NCBI GenBank assembly: GCA_002118135.1
Contig: BDIU01000305.1
Coordinates: forward strand, 21,062 to 85,061
Origin: Trebouxia sp. TZW2008
Taxonomy: Eukaryota; Chlorophyta; Trebouxiophyceae; Trebouxiales; Trebouxiaceae
Reading direction: 5' to 3'
Length of the DNA: 64,000 nucleotides
Made by a program: the position numbers and the translations under genes
Notes under the pieces: model-generated
The model's database searches: none
What the model was told of the DNA's origin: nothing
The model's input: only the letters and a program-made list of their open reading frames with translations
Part shown: positions 13,001 to 23,402 of the stretch, in pieces
Layout of the letters: the number at the start of each line of letters is the position of its first letter
How positions within the stretch are numbered: position 1 is the stretch's first letter

Positions 13001-16000
13001 ATGATTTTGCTTGACTGCATGGCCCTCACAAAGAGCATGCCACTGTATAAAGTCGCCTGATGTTGAAGAGATTGCTGCAATTGACACGAGTCGTCAGCAT
13101 TTCTGGTGACTGAGCATCTGTTTAGTACTTCAGATCATACTGTCAAATGTTAAGGGCACTTACATGCTAGGCTGGCCATGACAACAGCAGCAAGCAGTAG
13201 TTGCAATGCAGCTTTCTCGCGTCTGTATCGGCGACTTGTCTAATTCAGTGCTGTGTTGCATAGTTGCATGACTTGCTGTGCTGCGGCAAATTGAGTGACT
13301 TGCTGTTTTGCAGTGAGTGCAGCAAGTTGCTGAGATGCAGTTAGCTGAAGATGTTGCTGTGTTGTGACAAACTAAGTGAGTTGGTATCAGTGAATACAGT
13401 GAGTTGCTGTCATGCAGGCTGCATTGGAGGGCAGATCACCCAAGAAGGGCAGGCCTGTGCTGGCTTACGCTGTAGCCCTGGCCGCTGCCCTTAGTGTTGA
13501 GAGTCCCTTCATGCATGTGGACAACATCACGGTAAATTGTACACACTTTGCAGCCAACCTCCCATCTCTTCTTATGTGCAGACCATCACCATGCTACCAT
13601 GTTTCCTTTGTCATGATGCTGCTTGAACAAGTCAAAGAATTCAATGAAGTTTTGCTACAAGCTGGTCTCAATCATTTTGCGCAATGCAGTCCCTGTTGGC
13701 ACCGGCAGCAATAGGAAATCCAAGCTGTCAGCTATGTCTGATACTGTGTAGGGTGAGGGTGACAAAGAAGAAGCAAAATGGTGGTGTCAGTCAGCTATGA
13801 CTCATGCTGCTCAGGGACAGGGTGACAAAGAGGGTTGACAGTGGTTGGCTTGTTGACCTGTGAACTCTGTCTCATGCTGTGCATGCTATGCAGGGTGAGG
13901 GTGATGAAGAAGAAGCCAAAAGGCGGCGGCAGTCAGCTCGCGGCTACCAAAAGAAGTTCCACAGCATCCATGGCGATGCCATCACAGCTCTGAATGTGCT
14001 GTGTGCCTACCAGAATTCAGATTCCCCAGAAGCATTTTGCAGGTTTGCTGTTTCTGACCTCTCCATGCCAAAACGGTATGGTGCATGTTATCACAGCTCT
14101 GAATGTGCTATATGCGTATCAGAATCCACACTCGCCAGAAGCCTTTTGCAGGTCTATCCCTAGACCCATTCTTCTCTGGCATGTTACAACCGTCAATGGA
14201 AGCAGTGCTCTCATCACTTGCTGTGACTGCTGCCAATGTAGGCTTCTGTCAATCAGCAATTTGCTCTAGTTAGCCCAATTTGCTTTGCAGCATCTCATGA
14301 CGTTGTCCTCCAGCCCCAAATGATAAAGTCCCTTGTCAGAGATCGGTGCTGTCGCACTTTTCAGCAGGCTTGCAGGGCGTTCATCACATGAGGACCCTTC
14401 CATGTCTTGCTGAGCAGGTCGCATTCAGCACAACCAGCTCAGCTGGTCACAACCAGCTCAGCTGGTCAAGGAAGGGTCCTGATATGCAAACGTCACATGC
14501 TTTGCTGTTTGTTTTCCATGTTGCTATCATGCTGACGTCAGAATTTTCTGGTCAGTGCTTGACTTACTGAGGTCATGTTTGACGTCAGTTAATCGCATTT
14601 GGAGTCACAATTGAGCTCATTGCCTTGTGAGTAATGGCTGCAGACCAATAGATTGCTGAACTCAGGTTGTGTTGCCAGTTGCAACTGAGGCTTGAGGGGT
14701 ATGTCCAGCAGCTGAATTTCTTGTCAGCAAAGGTTGAATTTGTTGTGCAGGCAGCATTTCCTACATGTCAGGAATCTTAAGGAGATGGCTGCTCTTCAAG
14801 CCCAGCTGGCCAGGGCAGTTGCACAACACCCGCCCCACCTGCAGCCAGGCCTTCAGGGCAACAGCCCTCAGGGCATTGATCTGTCCAAGAACGGCATTGG
14901 GGCCCTGTCAGCTCCGTCTGCCCTAGTTGTGCAAGAGCTCCGGAAGGCCCTTGCTGCTGGGTGGGCAGATCAGGTGTGCCACTCAGACAGTCCAGACAAG
15001 CATTGCACCAGCTCATTCTAGCATGTTGGTCACTGTTATCACGCTATGAATGACGAAACGATTGGTGCTTGGCATGGTTGTTTCTTGCATTGGTGGGTAA
15101 ATGCTCGTCATCCGACCAATGCAATCTTGTCACCTGCAAATGCCAGCAGAGTACGCCCTCAGAGCTCAAACAAGTGGCATTGCCCAGTCTTCACTGTTAT
15201 GGTACATAACGGCACTATCAAGCTAGTATGTGACATGGTGTTGTACCTGAAAGGCTGTGTCATGCAGGTAGCTCGCAGGGTCAAAGCCTATGAGCAAGTC
15301 AGCAAGGGCACAGCAGTGGCAAGAAGCAGGCTGTGCGATATCAGATCTGCAGCCACGGTGGTTCTGTCTACCTGCACCCTCGCTTCAGCCTGCATTCAAT
15401 CCCTTGAGTCCCTGAAAGCTGTGTCACGCAGGTAGCTCGCAGGGTCAAAGCACATGAGCAAGTTACTGAAGGAGAGCACAGCAGTGGCAAGAAGCGAGCA
15501 GTGCGGTACCAGATCTGCAGCCGTGATGGTTTTGTCTACCTGCACCCTCGCTCCAATCTGCACTCAACTGCTCCAGAGTTTGTGGTGTACACCCAGCTCA
15601 TCAGCACAGCTAAGCGTCCATACATGGCAGGCAAGCTCTGGCTTCTCTTATTCTTCTCCAAAGTGAGGTTCTACGAACCTGCCAGGTGTAGAAAGAATTA
15701 TTCAACTGCTGTCACTGCACCTTCACTCTATATTGCACTCAACTGCACCCAAATTTGTGGTGTACACTTTGCTTATCAGTACAGCTAAGCGTCCTGACAT
15801 GGCAGGCAAGCTGCACCCACATCACATCACCCATGCCACCTCCTTTTAGCATCATTCACAGGACTTCTGGTGAAGTTCTCTGACCCAGTCAGGTACAAAA
15901 GCAATGAAGGGCTCTGGCTGTGTACACACTTCTGCGGTCTGCATACCGTAGTACAAACTAAGCCCAAACTACAACATGGCAACAAGCTATGAACTTCAGC

Positions 16001-17331
16001 GCAGGAAAGGTCATTTAGTTTCAGTATGGTGGTATCAAAGCTTTGTCAGCAAGAGTACACAGGGCAGCAAGCACAACTGTGTCAATCGCTTGCACACTGT
16101 TATTTGAGGCACTTTGGTTGCTGGAGCAATGCAATTAGGCAACTCAATGCATCATCACAAGCATATTGTCTCACGCAGAAGCCCATTTGCTTCAAGGGGT
16201 AATAAAATGTAAACGTGCAATTCAAGCTGAAAGTTTTGTCTAAAAAGTTTGTTTTTAATTCAGGCGTGACAGCAATAGAGCCAGGCTGCCTGCCAGATCT
16301 TGCCAAGCCACTGTGCACCTGGTCAGGGCCCTTGCCAGAACCAGCCCCAGCCTACAGTCCTATTGCAGATGCAGTGCAATGCTGGCAGCACGTCACCTTT
16401 GGCAAGCATGATTGGCCCTTGCCAGCAGTCGCCACGCCACACACAGAGGCTCATGTGTGCACAGCTGTGTTTGCAGCTGCTCTTTTGGCTGGCCATGTCT
16501 TGCCTGTCTTTGAAGGTGAGAAACCTTGTCTCTACAGCGATGTTGTAAGACAGATGCCCAAGTGTGTACAGCGGTGTCTGCAGCTGCCCTTTGGCAGGCC
16601 ATGTCTTGCCTGTCTTTGAAGCCAAACAAAAATTATGCCAAAAGCAATATTGTCTGACATTTGCTGTGTTCATGTGTGGTGTACAGATGCCCATGTGTGC
16701 ACAGCGGTATTTGCAGCTGCCCTTTTGGCAGGCCATGTTGTGCCTGCCTTGGAAGGTGAGCAAAGCTGATGGCATCAACAATATGGTCTGACATTTGCTT
16801 TGTTCATGTGTGAAGTCTGCTGTCAAGGACTGGGGGACAACGTGCTTATGGCACAATGCCTGGCATTGTTGCTTTCTCTTGCTGTGAAGGTGGTATTGAG
16901 TGCTTAGGTTGATTTGGACATGGCCCCATCAGGGCAGCATGTGCCCATGCCTGCAAGCAAAGTTGTATTGTCAAACAAGTACCTGTAAGTACCAGTAAGT
17001 GGTATGTGACTCACACTGTGTTACATGTTTTGCACTGGTTTGCAGCAAAACTGCATTGTCTTGGTGCCGTGCAGTGTTGAGGGATTCATGGATTGCACCA
17101 CCTCAGATGATGACAAGAAAGGGCATTGTACAGCACAAACAGCTGGGAGAGCTGCTGCATTTGCTGAGGGCCCATGGAATATGTAGCAGAACAAGTCTAG
17201 CAGCAGTTTGGCAGAAAGACCTTCTGTTTCTGAGAAGACAGCTGACAGACTGTCTCAAGAAGGGGCAACAGCAGAAGCTTTTGCCTTTGTGGAAAGAGGC
17301 TGTTCTGCAGGCTTCTCATTCTGCATGGTGA
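4046..17331 (+). CDS. DHX37: DHX37/Dhr1-type DEAH-box RNA helicase
   Basis: About 20 exons. Confident ones: 5892-6100 (motif [11 protein letters not shown]), 6510-6671 ([10 protein letters not shown]), 7214-7373 (DEAH), 7876-8117 (motif III SAT), 8744-9376, 10242-10355, 10904-11090 ([12 protein letters not shown]), 11511-11664 ([17 protein letters not shown]), 12087-12201, 12647-12832, 13418-13531, 13894-14042, 14751-14973, 15432-15630, 16264-16515 and 17075-17331. The start at 4046 gives [14 protein letters not shown]; a later N-terminal exon carries [14 protein letters not shown], typical of Dhr1/ECM16. The C-terminal exons contain [20 protein letters not shown], diagnostic of DHX37. The family releases U3 snoRNA during 40S subunit maturation in the nucleolus. 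An acidic, Pro-rich insert (about residues [10 protein letters not shown] to EEEDEEEAE) separates the RecA domains. Introns after 12832 and 15630 use GC donors. Almost every intron holds decayed exon copies. Exons before 5892 are less exact. Confidence 0.88.
5727..5860 (+). pseudogene. Decayed copy of DHX37 exon 5892-6100 (5' part)
   Basis: The segment aligns along its length with 5892-6022: both read [24 protein letters not shown], and both follow a TGCAG. It then loses one nucleotide (ctgcgcgcggtctgcc against gtgcgcagcggtctgcc), so the rest is out of frame and motif I is absent. It is a tandem exon duplication that has decayed inside the intron. Confidence 0.85.
6329..6460 (+). pseudogene. 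Two decayed copies of the start of DHX37 exon 6510-6671
   Basis: Copies near 6333 and 6418 repeat the functional acceptor and exon start (ccctcaattcctgtatgagg). The first has tgtattagg, a TAG stop in place of TATGAG. The second has cttgaatgagg, with a shift. Both sit about 85-90 bp apart upstream of the real acceptor at 6509. Confidence 0.8.
6896..7038 (+). ncRNA. Intronic long hairpin, candidate small-RNA precursor
   Basis: Left arm 6896-6953 and right arm 6981-7038 are inverted repeats of about 58 bp. The only two differences (6898 and 6902) would be G-U pairs in RNA, so the stem is unbroken. The 27-nt loop contains a further small ccaac/gttgg pairing. It lies on the transcribed strand of the DHX37 intron between exons 6510-6671 and 7214-7373. 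It could be an intronic miRNA or siRNA precursor, or a miniature inverted-repeat element; no flanking target duplication was seen. Confidence 0.6.
7677..7855 (+). pseudogene. Decayed upstream copy of DHX37 motif III exon
   Basis: It parallels 7876-8005 base by base over long runs (gtctcaggagccaaa; tgaagcctctgaagctgctg). The helicase motif III region reads [10 protein letters not shown] instead of [10 protein letters not shown], and a stop follows at the position of NRRLF. The transcript should use 7876-8117, which is intact and has proper splice sites. Confidence 0.85.
8160..8508 (+). pseudogene. Two further tandem copies of the 3' part of DHX37 exon 7876-8117
   Basis: Copies ending at about 8297 and 8505 repeat [21 protein letters not shown] followed by a GT donor. 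The second is long and open ([20 protein letters not shown]...AYQK), but it lacks the acceptor and the exon start that would keep frame. Both follow the functional exon, so here the decaying copies are donor-side. Confidence 0.85.
9835..10080 (+). repeat. About 70-75 bp tandem units in a DHX37 intron
   Basis: Three to four units share gatgatgtgttgctg, then gcagag, then a gacttgcagtc-like acceptor word. They lead into the duplicated acidic exon at 10103/10242. They look like very degraded acceptor-side exon copies. Confidence 0.55.
10103..10206 (+). pseudogene. Upstream copy of DHX37 acidic exon 10242-10355
   Basis: It encodes [18 protein letters not shown] and then [15 protein letters not shown], closely matching the exon at 10242 ([20 protein letters not shown]). 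Period is about 139 bp. The frame is open, so exclusion from mRNA is an inference; it lacks the TGCAG acceptor and ends before a clear donor. Confidence 0.75.
10533..10770 (+). pseudogene. Two tandem copies of DHX37 exon 10904-11090 (5' part)
   Basis: Copy 1 (10533-about 10645) has its own acceptor and reads [20 protein letters not shown] then [18 protein letters not shown] before a GT. Copy 2 (about 10706-10770) is shorter and frame-broken. Only the third copy continues into the helicase motif [12 protein letters not shown]. Copy 1 is remarkably intact, so alternative use cannot be excluded. Confidence 0.8.
11187..11250 (+). pseudogene. Decayed donor-side copy of DHX37 motif V
   Basis: The sequence repeats 11032-11090 (gcctcattgtggt, then ggccaaaacctcc for gtggcagaaacatcc). 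Substitutions destroy the ATNVAET motif (AITVAKT). It sits just downstream of the functional donor. Confidence 0.75.
13745..13840 (+). pseudogene. Two decayed copies of DHX37 exon 13894-14042 start
   Basis: Two copies of gggtgagggtgacaaagaag and its shortened form occur about 65 bp apart, 70-140 bp before the real acceptor. Stops and nonsense changes (tggtggtgtcag) remove the basic KRRRQS stretch. Confidence 0.75.
14085..14165 (+). pseudogene. Donor-side copy of DHX37 exon 13894-14042 end
   Basis: It repeats [20 protein letters not shown] followed by a GT, matching the end of the functional exon ([20 protein letters not shown]). The copy starts inside intron sequence with no clean acceptor. 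Confidence 0.8.
14391..14478 (+). repeat. Nested palindromes in a DHX37 intron
   Basis: A 19-bp unit, cacaaccagctcagctggt, occurs twice head to tail (14429-14447, 14448-14466). Each contains the palindrome accagct-c-agctggt. The pair is bracketed by an inverted repeat, aggacccttcc (about 14391) and ggaagggtcct (about 14470). The RNA could fold into a multi-stem structure. Confidence 0.7.
15268..15420 (+). pseudogene. Decayed copy of DHX37 exon 15432-15630
   Basis: It has the same acceptor and start (VARRVKA.EQV) as the real exon 164 bp downstream. A net 4-nt difference after EQV throws it out of frame, so YLHPRS and the following conserved segment are lost. Confidence 0.85.
15696..15812 (+). 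pseudogene. Donor-side copy of DHX37 exon 15432-15630 end
   Basis: It repeats the [21 protein letters not shown] region with frame breaks, ending gacatggcaggcaagc. Even the unusual GC donor context CAG/GCAAGC is duplicated. Confidence 0.8.
16551..16762 (+). pseudogene. Two donor-side copies of the end of DHX37 exon 16264-16515
   Basis: Copies at about 16553-16620 and 16685-16758 repeat [20 protein letters not shown]. The first has lost one T in the ccctttt run. The second is open ([20 protein letters not shown]) and keeps a GTGAGC donor. Period is about 130 bp. Confidence 0.85.
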
Positions 17332-18112
17332 GTGGCATTTGCAGCACGCTTTTGCAGCACGCATTTGCAACTCGCTTTTGCAGCACACACATTTGCAGCA
17401 TGCTTTTGCAGCAACCCACAGACACAAACTGCCATGTATTCGGTTGTATATTTGATTTGACAGGCACAGAGAAGAGATGCACTAGGATCAGAGCATGTAT
17501 GCGAGGATTTGCCTGATGCAGTCATGCTTCAGTTGTCGTTACTTTCGTGATGCTGAGAACGAGCCAGCCTGGCAAGACAAGAATTGTGCCACACACCTCT
17601 AGCACTCTTGCTTGAAATCGTAACAATCATTAACCATTGTTATTGTGTGTCGTTTGCATTCGGGAGTTGGTCATGTCGCAGCTGTGTCTTCTAGCGGTGT
17701 ACGCTTGCCCTATGATGACAGCTGTGCCATGTTCAGTGGTCAGATCTGCACTATATCTATCTCTGCATATGCCTCAGGGCTATGGGGAGGGAACAATGCA
17801 CAGCACTGCATGCATGGCCAGCATTGCATGCATGCTGTTGACAACAGAGCACCATGTTCAAGAGACTTGCAGTCACCGACTGAAGCGTGCAACCTTCTGA
17901 CACCTACGTTGTAACACGCAAACAAATGTTCAGCAGAGAGTGCAGGTGTCGCAATCCATCTTGTGCTCGAGTTTCTTGCTTAATCAACAGCAGCTGAGGC
18001 TTCGAGCCCTTTCCAACTCGAATCGCCCTGCCCTCGCTGTGCTACTGCTGCGCCCAAATATCCTGCGCTGGTCTGAGCATTTACAGCTGCTGGCTGCACA
18101 GAGCGCGGAAGC
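17332..18112. other. Intergenic region with a short TTTGCAGCA tandem repeat
   Basis: From 17335 to 17413 a 15-18 bp unit (cgcttttgcagca) recurs five to six times, repeating an acceptor-like word. The rest shows no supported exon. The last 150 bp before 18113 are CpG-richer and probably contain the promoter of the SR-like gene. Confidence 0.55.
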
Positions 18113-19876
18113 ATGTCAGGCTATCACGATGACCGACTCGAAAGGAACTATGAGCCTGGCGGAGGATACCGCTCCAATCGCGACGTCCGTGAGGCAGCAA
18201 GGTATTGACACGAGCAACAACCGGAGGTTTGCTCCTGATGAGTGTGGTGGCAGTCTGTGGCAGACATGCAACGTGTGAATGGACTTCACAAGACAGCGAC
18301 TGGCAGATTCAAGCGGTGCAAGCGGATAAAGTTGTGCTGAAGGGGTCGAGGATCTGCACCTGCTGGAAACCGACGTGACAAGGACCCAGCATGCAGAGTC
18401 TACGTGCACAATTTGGACTTTGGAACGTCTTGGCAGGTGAGTTTGAGTCGTGCCCCAGAAACTTTCGTGGGCTTGCAAATAATCTGTTATGGAACTTTAG
18501 CAAAGGCGTGTGCTGGCAGGACTTGAAAGATCACATGAGGGGAGCAGGAGGTCAAGTGGAGTATGTGAAGATTATCCAAGACTATGATGGGCGCTCCAAG
18601 GTGGGTCTGCCTAGTTCACCCTCAGCGCTTGAAGCTACCTTGACCAGCCAAAGCTCACCTTGTGACAATACAGGGATTTGGTGTCTGTGAGTTTACTAAC
18701 AGTCGAGATGCCAAGGATGCTATTCAGCAGCTGGATGAGTCAATGCTGCAAGGTGTCGTACCATCAATCTGCGCTTTTGCTGTGCCATGCATTCGCGTGA
18801 GCTTGTCTGTGTGTTTAGCAGGAGACCACTTCAAACTTGCAGCCTGCATGCTCATCAACATGTTTGGTTGAGGCTTGAAGGTCATTTGGGCATGAGAGTG
18901 TCTGTGATGCCACTTGCTGATACATGTGTTGCACGATTTTGGAAAGGCTTCAGACCTCACAGTTGCTGTTGCTGACGCATTTATGCACAAATGTCTTGTG
19001 CATAAACTCTGCCAGCAGCTGATACATTAGAGGAACTTTAACTCATGTATTTTAAACTCATGGGTAACAGCCTCAGAAGACAAAACAGACACTTTTTTTA
19101 TGTGCACAGGCAGAAAGATTGGTTTGCGCCCTGATAGAGATGTAGCTGGAGGCGGCATTCGAGATGACAGGTCATCAAGGCGTGACAGTGATTACAGAAG
19201 CAGTCGCGATGACAGCTACAGGAGCAGCCGAGATGATTCACACAGGAGCAGAAGGGATGATGACAGAAGTTACAGACGTGATAGATCTCCCAGGAGAGAT
19301 GACAGGGACAGGCGTGATGACTACAGGGACGACAGAGGTGATAGGAGCCACCGTCAGTCACGCGGTGGCAAGACAGCAGAAGAACTTGACGCTGAAATGG
19401 ACGCTCTCAAGGAAGAGGTAAGGGCTGGACCTATGTAATCAAGGTTCATCGGTCTCTTGGTCATCGACTTTGTATGCCAGCATATTTTCTGACAGTTCAT
19501 GCATCTGACACTGGACACGGGGTGTTTGGATTATTGTGGCACAGAATTGTTGCATGTGGGTTTGCTGCACTCAGTTTGTCTAAGCTGTCATGGCAGCATT
19601 ACTTACAGTGTTTCCACGTCGCCTGCCATTATTGCTGCAATCACTTCAGCTCACATCGCATCTCCTTTGAGTAATCAAGTTTAAGAGCTTGCATCTAGCA
19701 GCATGCAGAAGGCCAAGATGCAACAGTGTGAATGTTGGTGTCCTTTTGCTGGAGGGTTGCTATGTTGTTTGAATTATGGTCAGTTGTTGTTCATGTCTCA
19801 AACAGACGACAACTTTCTTGACGTGGTGACGTCGGAACATGATGTTGCAGCTAAGATGCTGCAAGCCACTACTTAG
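18113..19876 (+). CDS. Single-RRM SR/ALY-like RNA-binding protein
   Basis: Six exons join in frame: 18113-18201, 18397-18436, 18520-18600, 18674-18752, 19110-19417 and 19784-19876, about 229 residues. After a short N-terminus, an RRM follows with RNP2 VYVHNLDF, the SR-family signature SWQDLKDHMRGAG, and RNP1 GFGVCEF split across exons. Then comes an Arg/Asp/Ser-rich domain with RDD, RSSR and RSPRRDD repeats. The end reads KTAEELDAEMDALKEE, resembling the C-terminal UAP56-binding motif of ALY/REF export adaptors. Likely role: nuclear splicing and mRNA export. It could be a Gbp2/Npl3-type shuttling SR protein. The last exon was chosen because phase 0 and acceptor TGGTCAG fit. Confidence 0.75.
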
Positions 19877-22857
19877 TGGATGTGGAATAAATTTGCAATT
19901 GACACATGAAGTCTTTGGTGTCAAATATTGATGTTGAAGCTCATATGGCAACTTCTTTATGCAATCTGCTGCCATTGCATCATGCAATGTGGTCTAACTT
20001 AGACCACTTAAATTAAAGCAGAATCTGTTGTGTGCAGAAACATGCAGCTGCTGAGAGGCAATAGGCATATTGCCGTCAAAATGGTGTTTGGGCGTTGCAA
20101 GTACCACCAAAGTTGGCAATGCTTCTGTGCATAGCAATGGCCTTCTGGACTAATCTCATTGCCCCCTTCATGCACCTGCTAAAACATTACCATGAAAGCT
20201 TAAGCAGGAATTTAAATTAGCTTGTGTAGTATGCAACTTGTTCGTGAGACCTGTGGGTGGTGTCTTGTCATATTTGGACATGGATTCTAGCAGAGCATGT
20301 TTAAAGGGACACATCTCCAAAGGCCGATCAAGCTACAAAGTATAGCCATCGTTGCAGTCAAGCCACTTGATCGGAACGCTATTAAACATATTGGCAAATA
20401 GTATGACCATTCGAGCGTCGCTGCAACGCAAGCAGCACACTTGCAAAAAAAAGGCCAGCTGGCGCTTGCAAAACATGCAGCAAAAGTTCAAGTTGCACAA
20501 GGTTTTTGGCCGCTTCCCTGCAGTATGCTCTGCCAAAAACGCATCCAGCAAGACACTACGGCACTCAAGGTTCCCGGGCGATCACTCAGCCGAGTACTAG
20601 CTGAGCCCAATCCAGTTTGACTTCCCTGTGGATGGTGTGGCCGTAGCATGTTTGCTAGGCCAAATTTGGCATATATAACGCGACTATAGCACCGCTGGTG
20701 CACCAGTGATGGCTTGCAGCTGAGCTGACATCAGAGCTGCAGCTGCCTTGCTACCCCACAAGCTGGCTGTGCATGCAGCCACGCTGCAGGCCTTGCTGTG
20801 GCATGTTGGCTGACAACAGTCCACCAATAAGCTTTGCTGCCAGCCTGAGACATGACGAAACAGCAGAGCTTGCAGCGACAAACTTGCTGACAGCTGCTCA
20901 GTCATGCACATGAGCCATGCTCTGCACACAGCATGCATATGCTGTGCCTGCTCAAGCTCACCCCGTCAGCATGCTATGCAGCCAGCCTAACATTGACAGG
21001 CATCAGAGCTTTATGCAACATGATGGTTGACAGCAGTCCACCAATAAGTTGTGCATCCAGCTCAGTACATATTCAAACAGCAGAGCTTGAAGCAACAGAC
21101 TGCTGACAGGTGTTTGCATCATGCAATGTGGGCAGGCAGCAATTACAGAGCCAGCATAACTGCTCACAGCTTGGCAGCCATGCACACAAGCGATGCTACC
21201 TCGCAAGCTGTCACCTGCAGTCTGACCACATTGGCAAGCAGCAATGACAGGTGCAGCAGAACTGCTGATAGGTGACCAGTCAACCTGCGAAACACTGTGC
21301 ATAAGCAGCTGCAGCGGTTTGCTTGCACACTCAAGACAGCGGTATGCATGGGTCACACATGTGTGGTAGCTACATGTCATGTGTTTCTGACCAGTACCTT
21401 GACCTGGGTTGTCATTTACAGCTTGTGTCAATTGGCTGGACAAGCTGCACCAAGTGGTGCTTACTGCGGATGTGCTGGCGGCAGAGGTGGGCCCCAGCAA
21501 GCCCGCACAGTACTCAGCTGCAGCTGAGCGACACATCAGACAATGGTCAATCATGTGCACATGCGTATGACAGTCTGCTGGCAGAGAAATGACACTTGTC
21601 CTCCAATGTATGCCTGGACGGGAGACGCAGCACTCACTTGCCTGTTTAGAAGCATGGGCGCAAGCAATCATTCGTACACTAAACAACAGTGTTGCAAGTA
21701 TTTAGCGCTCAGCCTGAGCTGTGGCGCAGACATGTCTTTGCCTTGTCTCAACGCATATCTATTGTCATAGCACTGTAGCAATCAGTGATGCCTCGCTTTG
21801 CTGAGTTGGCATTACTCATGTGTACATATTGAATGTGCACGTCAGGACATTATTGTATTGCAACTAGTCAGGACGAGAAATACTTAATCGCTACCACAGG
21901 TGCCATGGCATGCTTGCAATGTCTTGTACACTTACCTTGTTGATATGCACCTGGTTGTGAAGTTCTGGACAAGGGTTGGATGCGTCTGATCTTGCATGCA
22001 GACATTCAGCGAGAGCCCCGTATGCTTTGAAAAAACCGCCCACTATTCAACTGACGTCTGCATGGTCTCTGTTGAAGGCCATCGTGTTTTCAGTATGGCT
22101 GCATGTAGCTGAAAGCTTATTGGAGGAGGGCCTAATATTGCATATGTAATTTGGCATGATTGATGACAGCGCAGAGGCTATGGAATGCTGACGCATCGCT
22201 CAGTCGTAATCTGTCCACTCACCAACACTGACTACGATGAACGCAGACAAATAAAGCAGATGAGACAAGCACCGGCAGCAATGCTCCTGCAGAAACGTAC
22301 AGAGGTCAACAAAATAGTCAAGCAAGCTGATGCTGATGCTGATGGGCAAGTGTTGCAGAGTCGGCCAAACCCTTAGGGATATGGTCGTTGCGCAGCAGGG
22401 ACCTGAGCAGGAAACTGTTTTGCTTTACTGCATGAGTCAAAAGCTGCTTGCTAACACGAGGCTCAACAGCTTGAGGAATCGATAACTTGCTCAGCTGCTG
22501 CCCAGAAATCGAGTGCTCTCGTCACAGTGCACTTCGTCACCGCATCAACAGCGTTGCGCGCAGCTGTGGCGTTTTATTGCGCGCGTCACAGTCCATGATC
22601 CGCGCGACGCTGCGTGACTCTGTCTTGATGTGCACTTTCGAAGCAAGTTGCCGGGCAGCTCTACATTCGTACACTGGACGTCTGTATGTCTCAGAACACT
22701 TTGATCAGTGTTGGTTTCGAGTATCAAGTCCGAAGGACCCGGTTCCACAAGGTGTAGAATCTTGCCTTGAGGACTTTTGCCTGCACAAAGAGCTAAGACC
22801 TATGCACAACTGCAAGACGCCCTCACAAGGGCGACGCATTGCTGAAAGAGAATTGTT
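19877..22857. other. Gene-poor intergenic stretch
   Basis: About 3 kb without a supportable exon. ORFs here (for example on the minus strand at 21003-21686) are rich in Cys, His and Ser, with no conserved motif. It contains local tandem repeats and ends at the LTR-like relic. Confidence 0.5.
20802..21112 (+). repeat. About 217-bp spaced direct repeat, intergenic
   Basis: A block of about 95 bp at 20802-20900 (ctgacaacagtccaccaata, then gaaacagcagagcttg) recurs at 21018-21112 with about 80% visible identity. Shorter related words (ggcaagcagcaat.acag) continue to about 21275. No protein meaning seen. Confidence 0.7.
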
Positions 22858-23058
22858 TGTAGCAACGCTAGTCGTATATGGGCTCTGCAATTAGCTGCGT
22901 TACATCGGCCATCACCCTTTTCCCTTGCCCTTGCCGGGTCCGTGAGATTGTGTGTCGCTCGGGGACGCGCGATCTTAAGTGGGGGGGAATTGTAGCAACG
23001 CTAGTCGTATATGGGCTCTGCAATTAGCTGTGTTACATCGGCCATCACCCTTTTCGTT
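22858..23058 (+). mobile_element. LTR-retrotransposon-like relic (terminal repeats and polypurine tract)
   Basis: A 65-bp sequence starting tgtagcaacgctagtcgtat occurs at 22858-22922 and again at 22991-23055, with one mismatch. The second copy is directly preceded by aagtgggggggaat (about 22977-22990). That arrangement is typical of a polypurine tract abutting the TG start of a 3' LTR in Ty3/gypsy-like elements. No gag-pol is left between copies (68 bp). Most likely it is a severely deleted element; a chance tandem duplication is the alternative. Confidence 0.55.
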
Positions 23059-23402
23059 ACATTGTTGCAGCATATGCATCAACTCAGCAGAAGTCTTACC
23101 CCAATAACCAGCAAGAACACCTGCATTGTCGAGAGTGGGCTTGCCTCTTAACACATTGCAACACTACTAATGGCTTGCCAAAAAGGTCTTGCAAAACGCA
23201 ATCCAGCGCCCAAGGCTTTGAAAATCAGCAAGATGCATCACGCATCAGATCTGATTTAGACGACACAAGCTGAGTGTTCTGATGTTAAGCTAGCACGTTG
23301 AAATTACACCACAAGCGAGGCTCTTGGTGATGGTATTATTCAGATCCAATGACACCAAGCCATGTAATTGACAAGAGGCCTCAAGCTTTGGTGTCCTCCG
23401 CC
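23059..23402. other. Gene-free stretch between the LTR-like relic and the NUDCD1-like 3' end
   Basis: No exon, RNA gene or clear repeat was recognised. It holds the 3' flank of the minus-strand NUDCD1-like gene. Confidence 0.5.

Noticed and set aside
17641..17914. Overlapping frames upstream of the SR-like gene
   Set aside because: No motif and no consistent splice partners; likely intergenic.
20684..21686. Minus-strand frames LLVDCCQP... repeated twice
   Set aside because: They reflect the local direct DNA repeat; Cys/Ser-rich composition and no motif argue against a gene.
22487..22894. 135-residue open frame next to the LTR-like relic
   Set aside because: No reverse transcriptase, integrase or gag motif could be seen; codon use looks random.
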